Shown: positions 24,568 to 41,858 of the stretch, piece after piece
How positions within the stretch are numbered: the first letter of the stretch is position 1
How the letters are laid out: each line of letters begins with the position of its first letter
Assembly: GCA_027186245.1 (NCBI GenBank)
Contig: CP114481.1
Coordinates: forward strand, 56,552,569 to 56,616,568
From: Coriaria nepalensis
Lineage: Eukaryota; Streptophyta; Magnoliopsida; Cucurbitales; Coriariaceae
Direction of reading: 5' to 3'
Length of the DNA stretch: 64,000 bases
The notes under the pieces: generated by a model
Seen by the model: the letters and a program-made list of their open reading frames with translations, nothing else
Database searches by the model: none
Told to the model about the DNA's origin: nothing
Translations under genes and position numbers: made by a program

Positions 24568-25538
24568 GATGTTTCAAACCTTATGTTTCATTAGTTGTTG
24601 TTGTGAGTGTATAATGTATATTTCTTATGCTGTACCTTGAAATTCAGAACAGCAAAAATGTATTATAAATATGGAATTGTCTTCTTCTCCTTCTTGTTCT
24701 GTGTTCTTCACACAAAGTTCTTATCTTATACTGAATTTATGCTTCAATATGCAAAAATCAAAGTAATTATATAACATTACCAGATTACATTACTACATGT
24801 GTTTTTTTTTTTTTTTAAATGAAGGTAAATGTTGCTAGACTCGACGCGTCGTCTGTAAAATAAGTTGAGAAATGATAATAATCTGACGACATGCCGTCAG
24901 CAATTTCTCTCGTCCGCGGAAAAAAATTAATGATTTGAACGAGGTGTCGTCTTGTTATTTTCGCGGTGTACGGTGAAAACGGAAAGTCGTTTCATTTTCA
25001 AGTAAAAGGGTGACGATCCGTCGGCATATAATATCTTCGCGCTTTATGGGCATATCTTCGCGAGATATAGTGAATCATATATTTATCCGATTATACTAAA
25101 AGAGCGGGAGGTTCACACGTGCGCTATGCACTGCAGGCGCATATTAGCCTTTACCCTTAAAAAACCGGTTCAATTGCGCGGGTTTAGTTTTCCCGTCAAA
25201 ACCTAGACAAACTTCCCTCCCTTCTTCTCTCTCTCTGGGTGATTTTGAAGGTCAGTTATCCACAGTTGCTTGCAATTACAGGTTCTATTGCTCATTTCTT
25301 CACTCAATGATCCATTGCACTCTCTTCGGTAGCCTAATTCTTGACATTTTCTACTACTCTCGCACGATTTTTTCACCCAATCCTTCCCCAGTTTAGGGTT
25401 TCAATAACTTGTTTTAAGTTCACGCTCGGGAATAGCCTCTACGAGTAATAAATACTATATAATTTCGAATCATAGGATTGTTTCTTGAATGAGTGTAGTA
25501 TTGCGTTTGTGAATGTGGAAACGGGGATTCTTGCGGTA
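24568..25538. other. PAL 3' flank and ELF6-like promoter/leader
   Basis: PAL 3' UTR sequence should end within about 150-250 bases of the stop. About 24840-25080 is unusually rich in CG-containing motifs such as CGACGCGTCG and CGCGG for this AT-rich window, but has no ORF. A CT-rich leader (about 25215-25240) precedes the demethylase gene. Confidence 0.45.
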
Positions 25539-34360
<8,822 letters not shown>

Positions 34361-34756
34361 GAATCTCTCTGTTTTCTTCTTCTTCTTCTTCTCCGTGCTC
34401 TGTTTTGATTATTCTTGGGTTTGCTCTGTTGCTCTGTTTTGTTGGCCTTTTATATAAATTTTTGTAATATGCAGATGTCATTATTTAGATGTTGAAAACT
34501 AAAAACGGATTGCTATGAACCTTTTTTGTTCTTTAAGGACTAAACTGACACAAAAAGATAACATAGAAAGGAAAATGAAAACAGAAAGAAAGATTATTGT
34601 TGTAAAATAATGTGGTAAAATGTATAAATTCAGTAACTTCGGGGAGTAATCTGCAAGTCACACTGTATGTATGTATGTATGTATGTATGTTTTTCTTCCA
34701 GAATTTTTAATAGTAAAAAATAGAGTAGTCAGATCTAATCACCATTCTCCTCGGCG
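34361..34756. other. Spacer with a GTAT microsatellite
   Basis: This is the 3' flank of acetyltransferase copy 2. A GTAT/TATG tetranucleotide repeat lies at about 34664-34690. Nothing else is recognised. Confidence 0.5.
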
Positions 34757-35155
34757 TTGGGCTGCAAGGTTGGCGGTAATATCCATGGCGGGCGGCGAGG
34801 TTCATCATCTCAGTCCTTTTACGTAGTCTCAGGTCCAGAATCCTCCCATTCCAGGTGAATCTTTCAGACATCCTTCTTCGTCAAATGGATTCTCATTTTC
34901 AATTGGCTTTATTCGTCAAACACCTTCTCCCTTCTCACATATGCTTCACTCAACAGTTCAAACCATGGAAATCCGAGAAATGGCGTCCGTTCTTAACTGC
35001 AATTACAAGCCTGCGCTACTTGTCTAGTTAATGCTTTCTTCGTTTTCCTTTCTAGTCTCGACTGAGGTTTGGGGATGGATCCTTGAAGTTGTTGGAGAGA
35101 TTACGTAAATTCTAGATCAACAGGTAATTTGAGCACCGGAATCATCTTAGCTCAG
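34757..35155 (+). pseudogene. Broken duplicate of DNL gene exon 1 and intron
   Basis: About 400 bases align with the promoter-proximal part, first exon and intron start of the DNL zinc-finger gene at 38199-38600. Shared pieces in the same order include GGCTGCAA, ATGGCGG, GTCCAGAATCCTC, TTCCAGGTGAA (exon end and donor), ACCTTCTCCCTTCTCA, AACCATGGAAATC and TTTTGATCC-like tails. In this copy the ATG at 34785 runs into TAG after 13 codons because of a small indel. In another frame ARFIISVLLRS still resembles the ARRILSFLLRS presequence. The GT donor at 34855 is kept. The copy ends just before the CDP1-like ORF, whose first possible acceptor (CTCAG) is at 35151-35155. Confidence 0.65.
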
Positions 35156-35170
35156 GCATCGGCTCACGCA

Positions 35171-37612
35171 ATGCCCTGCATTTCTTCTTCCGCTTCTCTT
35201 TGTTCCCGGATACCTAGAGACATATACGATAATCACTCAGACATAAAGGGTTGCATACTCAAAGGTTTTTCTCGAGAATCAACTCTCTCAGGCTATAGTG
35301 GAATTTCTAGGGTTCTAATTGGGGTGCGCTCGCCTAAAATTTCTTGCATTTTCAGTCCATATAACACCTTGATTTGTAGTTGGAGACTGAAGGCCATTGG
35401 AGTTGACTCACGCACTAACGCTGCCATTCTTGATGGGAATCCAAATGCTGTTGCCACCCTTGAAATCCCAGTTACCTGCTATCAGCTTATTGGTGTTCCT
35501 GATTGTTCTGAGAAAGATGAAATTGTTAAATCTGTAATGAATTTGAAGAGTGCTGAAATCGAAGAAGGGTACACCCTGGATGCTGTTGTATCTAGGCAAG
35601 ATCTTTTAATGGACGTGAGGGATAAACTTCTTTTTGAACCAGAGTATGCTGGTAATATGAGGGAAAATATCCCACCAAAATACTCCCTTAGAATCCCTTG
35701 GGCATGGTTGCCAGGTGCTCTTTGCCTTTTTCAAGAGGTTGGGGAGGTAGAGCTTGTGGTAGGTATTGGTCAGGAAGCTGTTCGGCATCCAGATTTGAAG
35801 CCTTATATCCATGATATTCTTCTTTCCATGGCACTAGCTGAGTGTGCAACTGCAAAGATTAGTTTTGAGAAAAACAAAGTTTCCCAAGGATTTGAAGCTC
35901 TTGCTCATGCTCAATGTCTTCTAAGGAGTAAAACTTCTCTTGAGAGATTAACATTGTTATCACAGATTGAAGAATCTTTGGAGGATCTTGCACCTGCATG
36001 CACACTGGAATTGTTGGGCATGCCTCGTTCACTTGATAATTCTGAGCGGCGACAAGGAGCAATTGCAGCATTGTGTGTTTTGCTGAGACAGGGGCTTGAT
36101 GTGCAAACTTCATGCCGAGTCCAAGATTGGCCATGCTTCTTGAGCCAATCACTTAAAAGGCTAACTGCTAAAGAGGTGATTGATCTTCTTCCATGGAGTG
36201 ATTTAGCTGCTGTGCGGAAGAATAAGAAATCGCTTGAATCACAGAATCAGCGGATTGTGATTGATTCTAATTGTTTCTCTCTGGTTTTAATAGCTCATAT
36301 TGCACTTGGGTTTTCAAGCAAGCAAACAGAGTTTATTACTAAAGCAAAGGCAATATGTGAAAGTCTGACAGCTTCTGAGGGTGTTGATCTGAAACTTGAG
36401 GAGGCTTTTTGCTCATTCCTTCTTGGTCAAGGTACTGAAGCTGATGTTATTGGACATCTTCAGCAGCTTGAATTGGATTCAAATTTCTCTGTGAAAAATT
36501 CTCTCTGGGGGAAGGAAACTGTGGATGGTTATAGGGCAAATCAAAGTTTGGAAACGTGGCTGAAAGATGCTGTGCTTGGAGCATTTCCAGACACTAAAGA
36601 CTTTCCTCCATCAATGGATAACTTCTTCAATGGTGAAAAGAAAACTCCTGTGCTTAATAAGAGAAGCAAAGGGTCTTCAGAGACCTTACTAAGAGTAGGT
36701 CAGAGTCCCATGTCTGCTATTGTATCTGACATGCTAGATTTTAACGAGTCTCTTTCACAGGTGAACCCTTCTCAACGCCTTGGAACATTTATTAAGCAGT
36801 TAACTCTAACTGATTCACAAAATCCATTTATATCAGATAAAGATAGTAAGGCGAGTCAGTCAGGTGCATCATCATCTGTGCAACTAAAAAGGAATCTTGT
36901 TATGCACCGCAACAATGCCTGGGAAGGTTGGTTGTCCCTAGGAAATCATCTTGTCTCAAAAAATGCCTTCATTATAGTCCTTGGATGCATAGGTTTTGCT
37001 ACTTCAAAATTATTCAGCATCAAGTTAACCCGGATGAGCGCTTCCGGCAGGAACCCTCTTAAAGAAAATGCAATTAGAAGCTCCCTCGGCTGGAAAATAG
37101 ATGCTTCCAAAGATTATATGAAGGAAGGAAGGATTGCTGGCAGGATTAACAAGTTTTTTATGACATTGATGAAGCAGCAGCCTACTGCAAGCTGGTCAGA
37201 TCATGCCAGGAGGGTAATGTCAGTTGAAGAAGCTGAAGCCCTTGTGAAGCATTGGCAAGCAATTAAAGCAGAAGCTCTGGGGCCCACTCATGAAGTACAC
37301 AGCCTCCCTGGAATTCTTGATGAGACAATGCTTATTCAATGGGAAACTCTGGCTGATACTGCAAAAGCCAAGTCCTGTTATTGGAAGTTTGTTTTGCTGC
37401 AATTGACAGTGCAGCAGCCTGAGATCCTATTGGATGAAATTGGGTCGGAGATGGCGGAGATTGAGGCTCTCCTGGAGGAAGCAGCTGAGCTTGTTAATGA
37501 ATCTGAAAAGAACCAAAGTTATTACAACACTTATAAAGTTCATTATGTTCTTAAAAGGCAAGATGATGGTTCATGGAGGTTTTGTGAAGGTAATGTTTTG
37601 TTGCCATCTTGA
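35171..37612 (+). CDS. CDP1: Plastid division protein CDP1/PARC6-like, intronless
   Basis: One uninterrupted ORF of 813 aa. CDP1/PARC6, the paralogue of ARC6, spans the chloroplast inner envelope and links stromal FtsZ and ARC3 with PDV1 during plastid division. Visible regions: a Ser-rich, transit-peptide-like N-terminus; the J-like start IPVTCYQLIGVPDCSEKDEI at about residue 99; the conserved SRQDLLMDVRDKLLFEPEYA and LRIPWAWLPGALCLFQEVGE; a variable linker; a hydrophobic segment at about 597-615 (AFIIVLGCIGFATSKLF); and the C-terminal intermembrane-space domain (EEAEALVKHWQAIKAEALGP, then DETMLIQWETLADTAKAKS). Length matches Arabidopsis CDP1 (about 819 aa). The first in-frame ATG is 35171; the frame extends upstream only to TTG. 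My recollection is that CDP1 genes have several introns, so this may be a retrocopy that stayed open. Confidence 0.88.
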   Translation: MPCISSSASLCSRIPRDIYDNHSDIKGCILKGFSRESTLSGYSGISRVLIGVRSPKISCIFSPYNTLICSWRLKAIGVDSRTNAAILDGNPNAVATLEIPVTCYQLIGVPDCSEKDEIVKSVMNLKSAEIEEGYTLDAVVSRQDLLMDVRDKLLFEPEYAGNMRENIPPKYSLRIPWAWLPGALCLFQEVGEVELVVGIGQEAVRHPDLKPYIHDILLSMALAECATAKISFEKNKVSQGFEALAHAQCLLRSKTSLERLTLLSQIEESLEDLAPACTLELLGMPRSLDNSERRQGAIAALCVLLRQGLDVQTSCRVQDWPCFLSQSLKRLTAKEVIDLLPWSDLAAVRKNKKSLESQNQRIVIDSNCFSLVLIAHIALGFSSKQTEFITKAKAICESLTASEGVDLKLEEAFCSFLLGQGTEADVIGHLQQLELDSNFSVKNSLWGKETVDGYRANQSLETWLKDAVLGAFPDTKDFPPSMDNFFNGEKKTPVLNKRSKGSSETLLRVGQSPMSAIVSDMLDFNESLSQVNPSQRLGTFIKQLTLTDSQNPFISDKDSKASQSGASSSVQLKRNLVMHRNNAWEGWLSLGNHLVSKNAFIIVLGCIGFATSKLFSIKLTRMSASGRNPLKENAIRSSLGWKIDASKDYMKEGRIAGRINKFFMTLMKQQPTASWSDHARRVMSVEEAEALVKHWQAIKAEALGPTHEVHSLPGILDETMLIQWETLADTAKAKSCYWKFVLLQLTVQQPEILLDEIGSEMAEIEALLEEAAELVNESEKNQSYYNTYKVHYVLKRQDDGSWRFCEGNVLLPS

Positions 37613-38224
37613 TCTTTGTAGTTCCAGTCTGGACCTCTCATAGGTGAGCGATATGTGAAATCAGTTGGCTCATTTAAAACTGATATGTTAGATCAATTCA
37701 TTAATTTTTTCTTCTCTTTTTTCAAATTTCTGTTCACTGGAAATTTCTTGAAATAGTATTAATGTGGAAGATTATTTACGCCTGAAATTGTCCCATTTTG
37801 CTCTATCAGAATCTAAATTTAAATCTTACGACTAGTAATTGTGGGACTAGCTATAATTAATACTATAATGAAAAACGGAGGGAAGTTTGAGTTTTTGGGA
37901 CGAAAATGAATAGTTTGATATTTTTAGGGACCAAAGTGAAACTTGAGTTTTTAATTGATTCCAAAAATAATATAGGGAGGAAAATGAAAGCTGAATAAAA
38001 TATAGGACCAAAAATGGTAAATATGCACAAATAAATTAACAAATATAATATAATACGAGGATGAGACGGTTAAATACGACATCCGCTAAAAATAGTTTTT
38101 TTTTTGTTGAGGGGTGACTTTATAAAACTCAATAACTTGAGGGATCACTTGGCAAGTTAACATATTGTATGTAAAGCGTAGAATTTGTTTGTGCGTTTAG
38201 GCTGCAAACTACGCGGTAGTTGTT
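37613..38224. other. CDP1-like 3' flank and DNL gene promoter
   Basis: No gene. No clear poly(A) run follows the CDP1-like stop, so if it is a retrocopy its tail has decayed. AT-rich sequence continues up to the DNL gene leader. Confidence 0.5.
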
Positions 38225-39301
38225 ATGGCGGCAAGGCGAATCCTTTCCTTCCTTTTGCGCAGTCGGGTCCAGAATCCTCTCTTTCCAGGTGAACCGTTCA
38301 CTCTCCTCTTCTTGATCAAATCGTATAACCAGTTTGGATAAAATTTTCAAATGTTGGTTCGCTAAAAACCTTCTCCCTTCTCATAAACGATGGATTGTTT
38401 CCCAGTTGAAACCATGGAAATCAGAGTATTGAGGATTATTTGATTTCCCTCTTTGCTTGCAATAATATCTTATGTTACACATCGAGTTACTGCTTCCTTT
38501 TGCTTGTTTAGTCTTCACTGAAATTTTGGGTTTTGATCCTTCAAGCTAGAGTCTTGATTATACGAATTGTCTGCAATTCGGAATTTCAGCATCGAAATCA
38601 GATTTATTGATTTAACTTTCAGTCTGAAGTAGCTTTAAATTGACATGAAAAATGTATATTGTCTATTTCCTAGATTCTGATTCTTAATTATCTCTTTCCT
38701 TTTTTCTGAATGTCTTCTCCTAAATTGCATGATTACTGTTTTAGCTTTGACGAATCAGAATATTTTTTTGCCCTTTTAGACCCTGTATGAACGAGTTTAT
38801 CATCTTCTTCTAGTCTTAATCTTTCTCAACCCCTATGGTGCAGAGTGCTCTTCCCAGTTTCTTCCTTCTACAAATGCATGCTTCCGCAGCACTAGTAGAT
38901 ATGGATTTTCCACAGCAGGAAATGCCAAAGAATCCAGTTTGAATCCCCTTCCTGACTCATCGGCTAATACCCAGTCCAATGAGAAAAGTCGTGCCGTGAA
39001 GTATTCTGATTTCTCCAACTTGAAAGTATCACCAAGGCATGATCTTGCCATGATCTTCACTTGCAAAGTCTGCGAAACAAGAACTATGAAGCCGGTTTGC
39101 CGCGAATCATATGAGAACGGGGTCGTTGTAGCTCGTTGTGATGGATGCAATAATCTACACTTGATTGCGGATCGACTTGGGTGGTTTGGAGAACCCGGAA
39201 GCGTTGAAGATTTCTTGGCTGCTCGTGGGGAGGAAGTGAAGAGATGTTCTCTTGACTCCTTGAATTTGACTCTTGAAGATCTGGCTGGAAAAAAGCCTTG
39301 A
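38225..39301 (+). CDS. DNL-type zinc finger protein (Zim17/HEP family)
   Basis: Two exons (38225-38288 and 38844-39301) give 173 aa. Zim17/HEP proteins are escort chaperones that keep organellar HSP70 soluble. The first 21 residues (MAARRILSFLLRSRVQNPLF) form a basic amphipathic, mitochondrial-type presequence. The zinc ribbon has CKVCETR and, after about 25 residues, CDGCNN, with the conserved IADRLGWF that matches the DNL signature (here DRL). The tail EDFLAARGEEVKRCSLDSLN is family-like. The exon 1 donor GTGAACC and the acceptor after GTGCAG at 38843 keep phase. The first exon and intron start are duplicated upstream of the CDP1-like ORF. Mitochondrial rather than plastid targeting is inferred from the presequence alone. 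Confidence 0.9.
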
Positions 39302-39512
39302 TATGGTCAAATTTTCAGCTACTGCAATATCACTTTTAAGATATCATGGATTCTTTTTTGTTATCTCTTACCTGGTTAGATGTATACAAACTGTTGTTAG
39401 ATTGTTTAAGCTGGTAATTTCGTTGCACTATAATATTTCAGTTTTCATGATGTTGCAAACAAGGAGAGAACAACAATGAGAGGTGAGAACAAAAACAACC
39501 ATGCTGATAAAG

Positions 39513-39574
39513 TTCATCACTTCATCACTTCATCACTTCATCACTTCATCACTTCATCACTTCATCACTTCATC
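39513..39574. repeat. TTCATCAC tandem repeat, about 7.75 copies
   Basis: Eight-base unit TTCATCAC repeated perfectly from 39513, ending in a partial unit before TAACAT. Minisatellite in the DNL 3' region. Confidence 0.95.
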
Positions 39575-39943
39575 TAACATATTGACTTCTGTAAAGTTTC
39601 AACCCAGCTCGCGTTGAAAGTTTAACGTCCACAGATATAACATGATCAATACATTCTTTGATTCTAAATGATTCTTCATTCCTTTCTGTATATATAACTA
39701 CAATATATATTAACTCTATTATTTAGGCTAATTTGTACATCCATTGACTTGTAAAAAGTCAGTTGTAGTGCAGTTTATATATATATATGGAATAATAAAT
39801 TGCTTTGACATGACAATCAATACTACTTGTCCTAAGCACATTGTTTATAGTTTCATACATGTCGGGTTTTTTTTAATTTATATATAACTATTAATTCTCT
39901 TCGTCCAAAATGATGAAATTTATCAAAATGTCCGAAATCTTAA

Positions 39944-40078
39944 TGGGCCTTTGGCCAAAAAGGAAGAGGCCCATGAGCCCATCACATGCATTCCCTTTAC
40001 TTACACATGGTTTTTAGGGGAAAATGCTGCAGTTGCGATTGGTAGGCGGGAAAAAAAATCCGGCGATTGATTTCGCGC
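39944..40078. promoter_or_regulatory. WTF9 promoter: three site II and two E2F-like motifs
   Basis: TGGGCC (39944-39949), GGCCCA (39968-39973) and AGCCCA (39976-39981) are site II elements common upstream of nuclear genes for organelle proteins. GGCGGGAAA (40045-40053) and TTTCGCGC (40071-40078) match E2F sites. They end about 80 bases before the WTF9 ATG. The combination would suit expression in dividing cells. Inferred from motifs only. Confidence 0.5.
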
Positions 40079-40159
40079 CTCGAGGCTGTTCTCCGGCGAA
40101 TTGAATGCGGTTCTGGCTAATCAACTGTAAGTAGCTCGCTCAAAACATAGTATATTATC

Positions 40160-41365
40160 ATGATTGTTGGAAAGCTTCTTTCTCGCTGTTATAAGAAGAG
40201 ACCTCAGAATCCGCCATATATTTACACCCAGAAGTCGAGTTATGTAAATGTGTACATGAAATGGAAGAAAGATTGGAGTTTTGATTCAATTGAGCACATC
40301 GACAGGTCCATCGAACTAAAACCGATAATCGCCTTGAAAAACTGCATTGTCCAAGACCCAAATGGCTGTATTCCTATCTCTGCCATCTCTAAGCGTGGAC
40401 AAGAGTTGGATATCCCCGTGAAAGTGGCTAGGTTTTTGAGACTTTACCCTTCGATTTTCGAAGAATTCACTGGTCCTCAGTATAACCATCCTTGGTTCAG
40501 ATTGACTCAAGAAGCTGCTGAGATTCATAAGGAAGAGAGGAGGATTTATGACGATTGTAGGAAGGATTTAAGGTTAAGGTTGAAGAAGTTCATATTGATG
40601 AGTAGAGGGAATGTTCTGCCATTAAAGATAATTCAAGGAATGCAGTGGTATTTGGGTTTGCCTGATGATTTTTTGCAGAACCCGGAAGAGAATCTAGATG
40701 GGTCTTTTCAGTTCGTGGAGATGGAAGATGGGTTGAAAGGATTAGCTGCTGAAAATGAGAAGGTCTTGTCTGTGATACAGAAGAATTGTATGAAGAAAGG
40801 CATATATTCTGGAGACTCAATGGAGGCGATTGAATTTCTGCTTTTCCCATCAAAAGGCTTGAGGTTGAGGAGGAAGATTGAAGATTGGTTAATTGAGTTT
40901 CAGAAACTTCCTTATGTTTCACCTTATGAAGAGTTTTCACATTTGGATCCTAGTACTGACATGGCAGAGAAACGACTTATCGGGCTTCTTCACGAACTGC
41001 TTAGTCTCTTTGTCGAGCATTCTGCAGAGAGGAAGAAGCTTCTTTGCCTTAAAAAGTATCTTGGATTGCCACAGAAATTTCACAAGGCATTTGAGAGGCA
41101 TCCCCATATGTTTTATTTGTCTCTTAAGAATAATACTTGCACTGCTATTCTAAAAGAGCCTTACTGTGATCCATCTGCTATTGAGAGGCATCCTGTATTG
41201 AGGGTGAGAAGGAAGTATATTAATCTGATGAAGGAATCTGAGAGGATTTTGAAGAATAGGAGGGTAGTTAATCGGTATGTTAATCGAGAAAAAATGCAGC
41301 GGGATTTGGATTCAGATTCAGATTCTGCAGATGAAGATGCAAAAGAGATCATTACCAAGTGTTGA
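40160..41365 (+). CDS. WTF9: PORR-domain RNA splicing factor, WTF9-like
   Basis: Single-exon ORF of 401 aa. PORR proteins bind group II introns; Arabidopsis WTF9 is needed for splicing mitochondrial rpl2 and ccmFc introns. A short basic N-terminus (MIVGKLLSRCYKKRPQ) can act as a presequence. The PORR domain covers about residues 30-360: VYMKWKKDWSFDSIEHIDRS at the start, then LKNCIVQDPNGCIPISAISK, VARFLRLYPSIFEEF, LILMS-like LKKFILMSRGNVLPL, IQGMQWYLGLPDDF, and the C-terminal LLHELLSLFVEHSAERKKLL and LGLPQKFHKAFERHP. An acidic tail (DLDSDSDSADEDAKE) ends the protein. Lack of introns is usual for this family. The ATG at 40160 suits the family length. Identity as WTF9 rather than another PORR is well supported by the central motifs. 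Confidence 0.93.
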   Translation: MIVGKLLSRCYKKRPQNPPYIYTQKSSYVNVYMKWKKDWSFDSIEHIDRSIELKPIIALKNCIVQDPNGCIPISAISKRGQELDIPVKVARFLRLYPSIFEEFTGPQYNHPWFRLTQEAAEIHKEERRIYDDCRKDLRLRLKKFILMSRGNVLPLKIIQGMQWYLGLPDDFLQNPEENLDGSFQFVEMEDGLKGLAAENEKVLSVIQKNCMKKGIYSGDSMEAIEFLLFPSKGLRLRRKIEDWLIEFQKLPYVSPYEEFSHLDPSTDMAEKRLIGLLHELLSLFVEHSAERKKLLCLKKYLGLPQKFHKAFERHPHMFYLSLKNNTCTAILKEPYCDPSAIERHPVLRVRRKYINLMKESERILKNRRVVNRYVNREKMQRDLDSDSDSADEDAKEIITKC

Positions 41366-41858
41366 GTTTTTTTACTAGTTTTTAATGTACATGTCAATTT
41401 ATTATCTTATTCTTCTCCATCTGTTATAGATTATTTGTTTGAAAAGGAAATGTATATTCTTCTCCATCTGTTATATACTTATCTCTCTAGAATGATATAT
41501 GAACAGAGAGAAGCAAAAAATGTATGTACTTGATGAAAATTGCAAGTATTTGCATAAATTCATATGGAAGTTCTCAGTGTAGAACGATACCCAACATGAT
41601 AAAACTAATAACTTGACCTCCTCAACCATTTACACTTGGTTTGCAATATTGACATTTATGAACACTAAAACAGCCGTCTCTCCGAGTCGAAATACAAAAC
41701 CGAGTTGGTCTACAGTAGGAAGATAGGAAAAGGAGAAGAATAGACTTCTCATTCCAATAGACTCATTTATTTACATCTAGTATAACTGCCCTAGAGAAAT
41801 AATGTTCACAGAATCCATGTCAGCTGTTCAAAGAAAAAGGAATAGCAGTGTGTAATGT

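Larger units (their letters stand above)
39302..40159. other. DNL 3' flank and WTF9 promoter
   Basis: Contains an 8-bp tandem repeat (39513-39574), AT repeats, then a compact promoter with site II and E2F-like motifs (annotated separately). No gene. Confidence 0.5.

Noticed and set aside
25485..25538. N-terminal extension of the ELF6-like protein
   Set aside because: The upstream frame starts only with TTG; family N-termini begin at the ATG at 25539.
39513..39574. Octamer array considered as a CRISPR-like array
   Set aside because: Perfect 8-bp tandem units without spacers in a plant nuclear genome.
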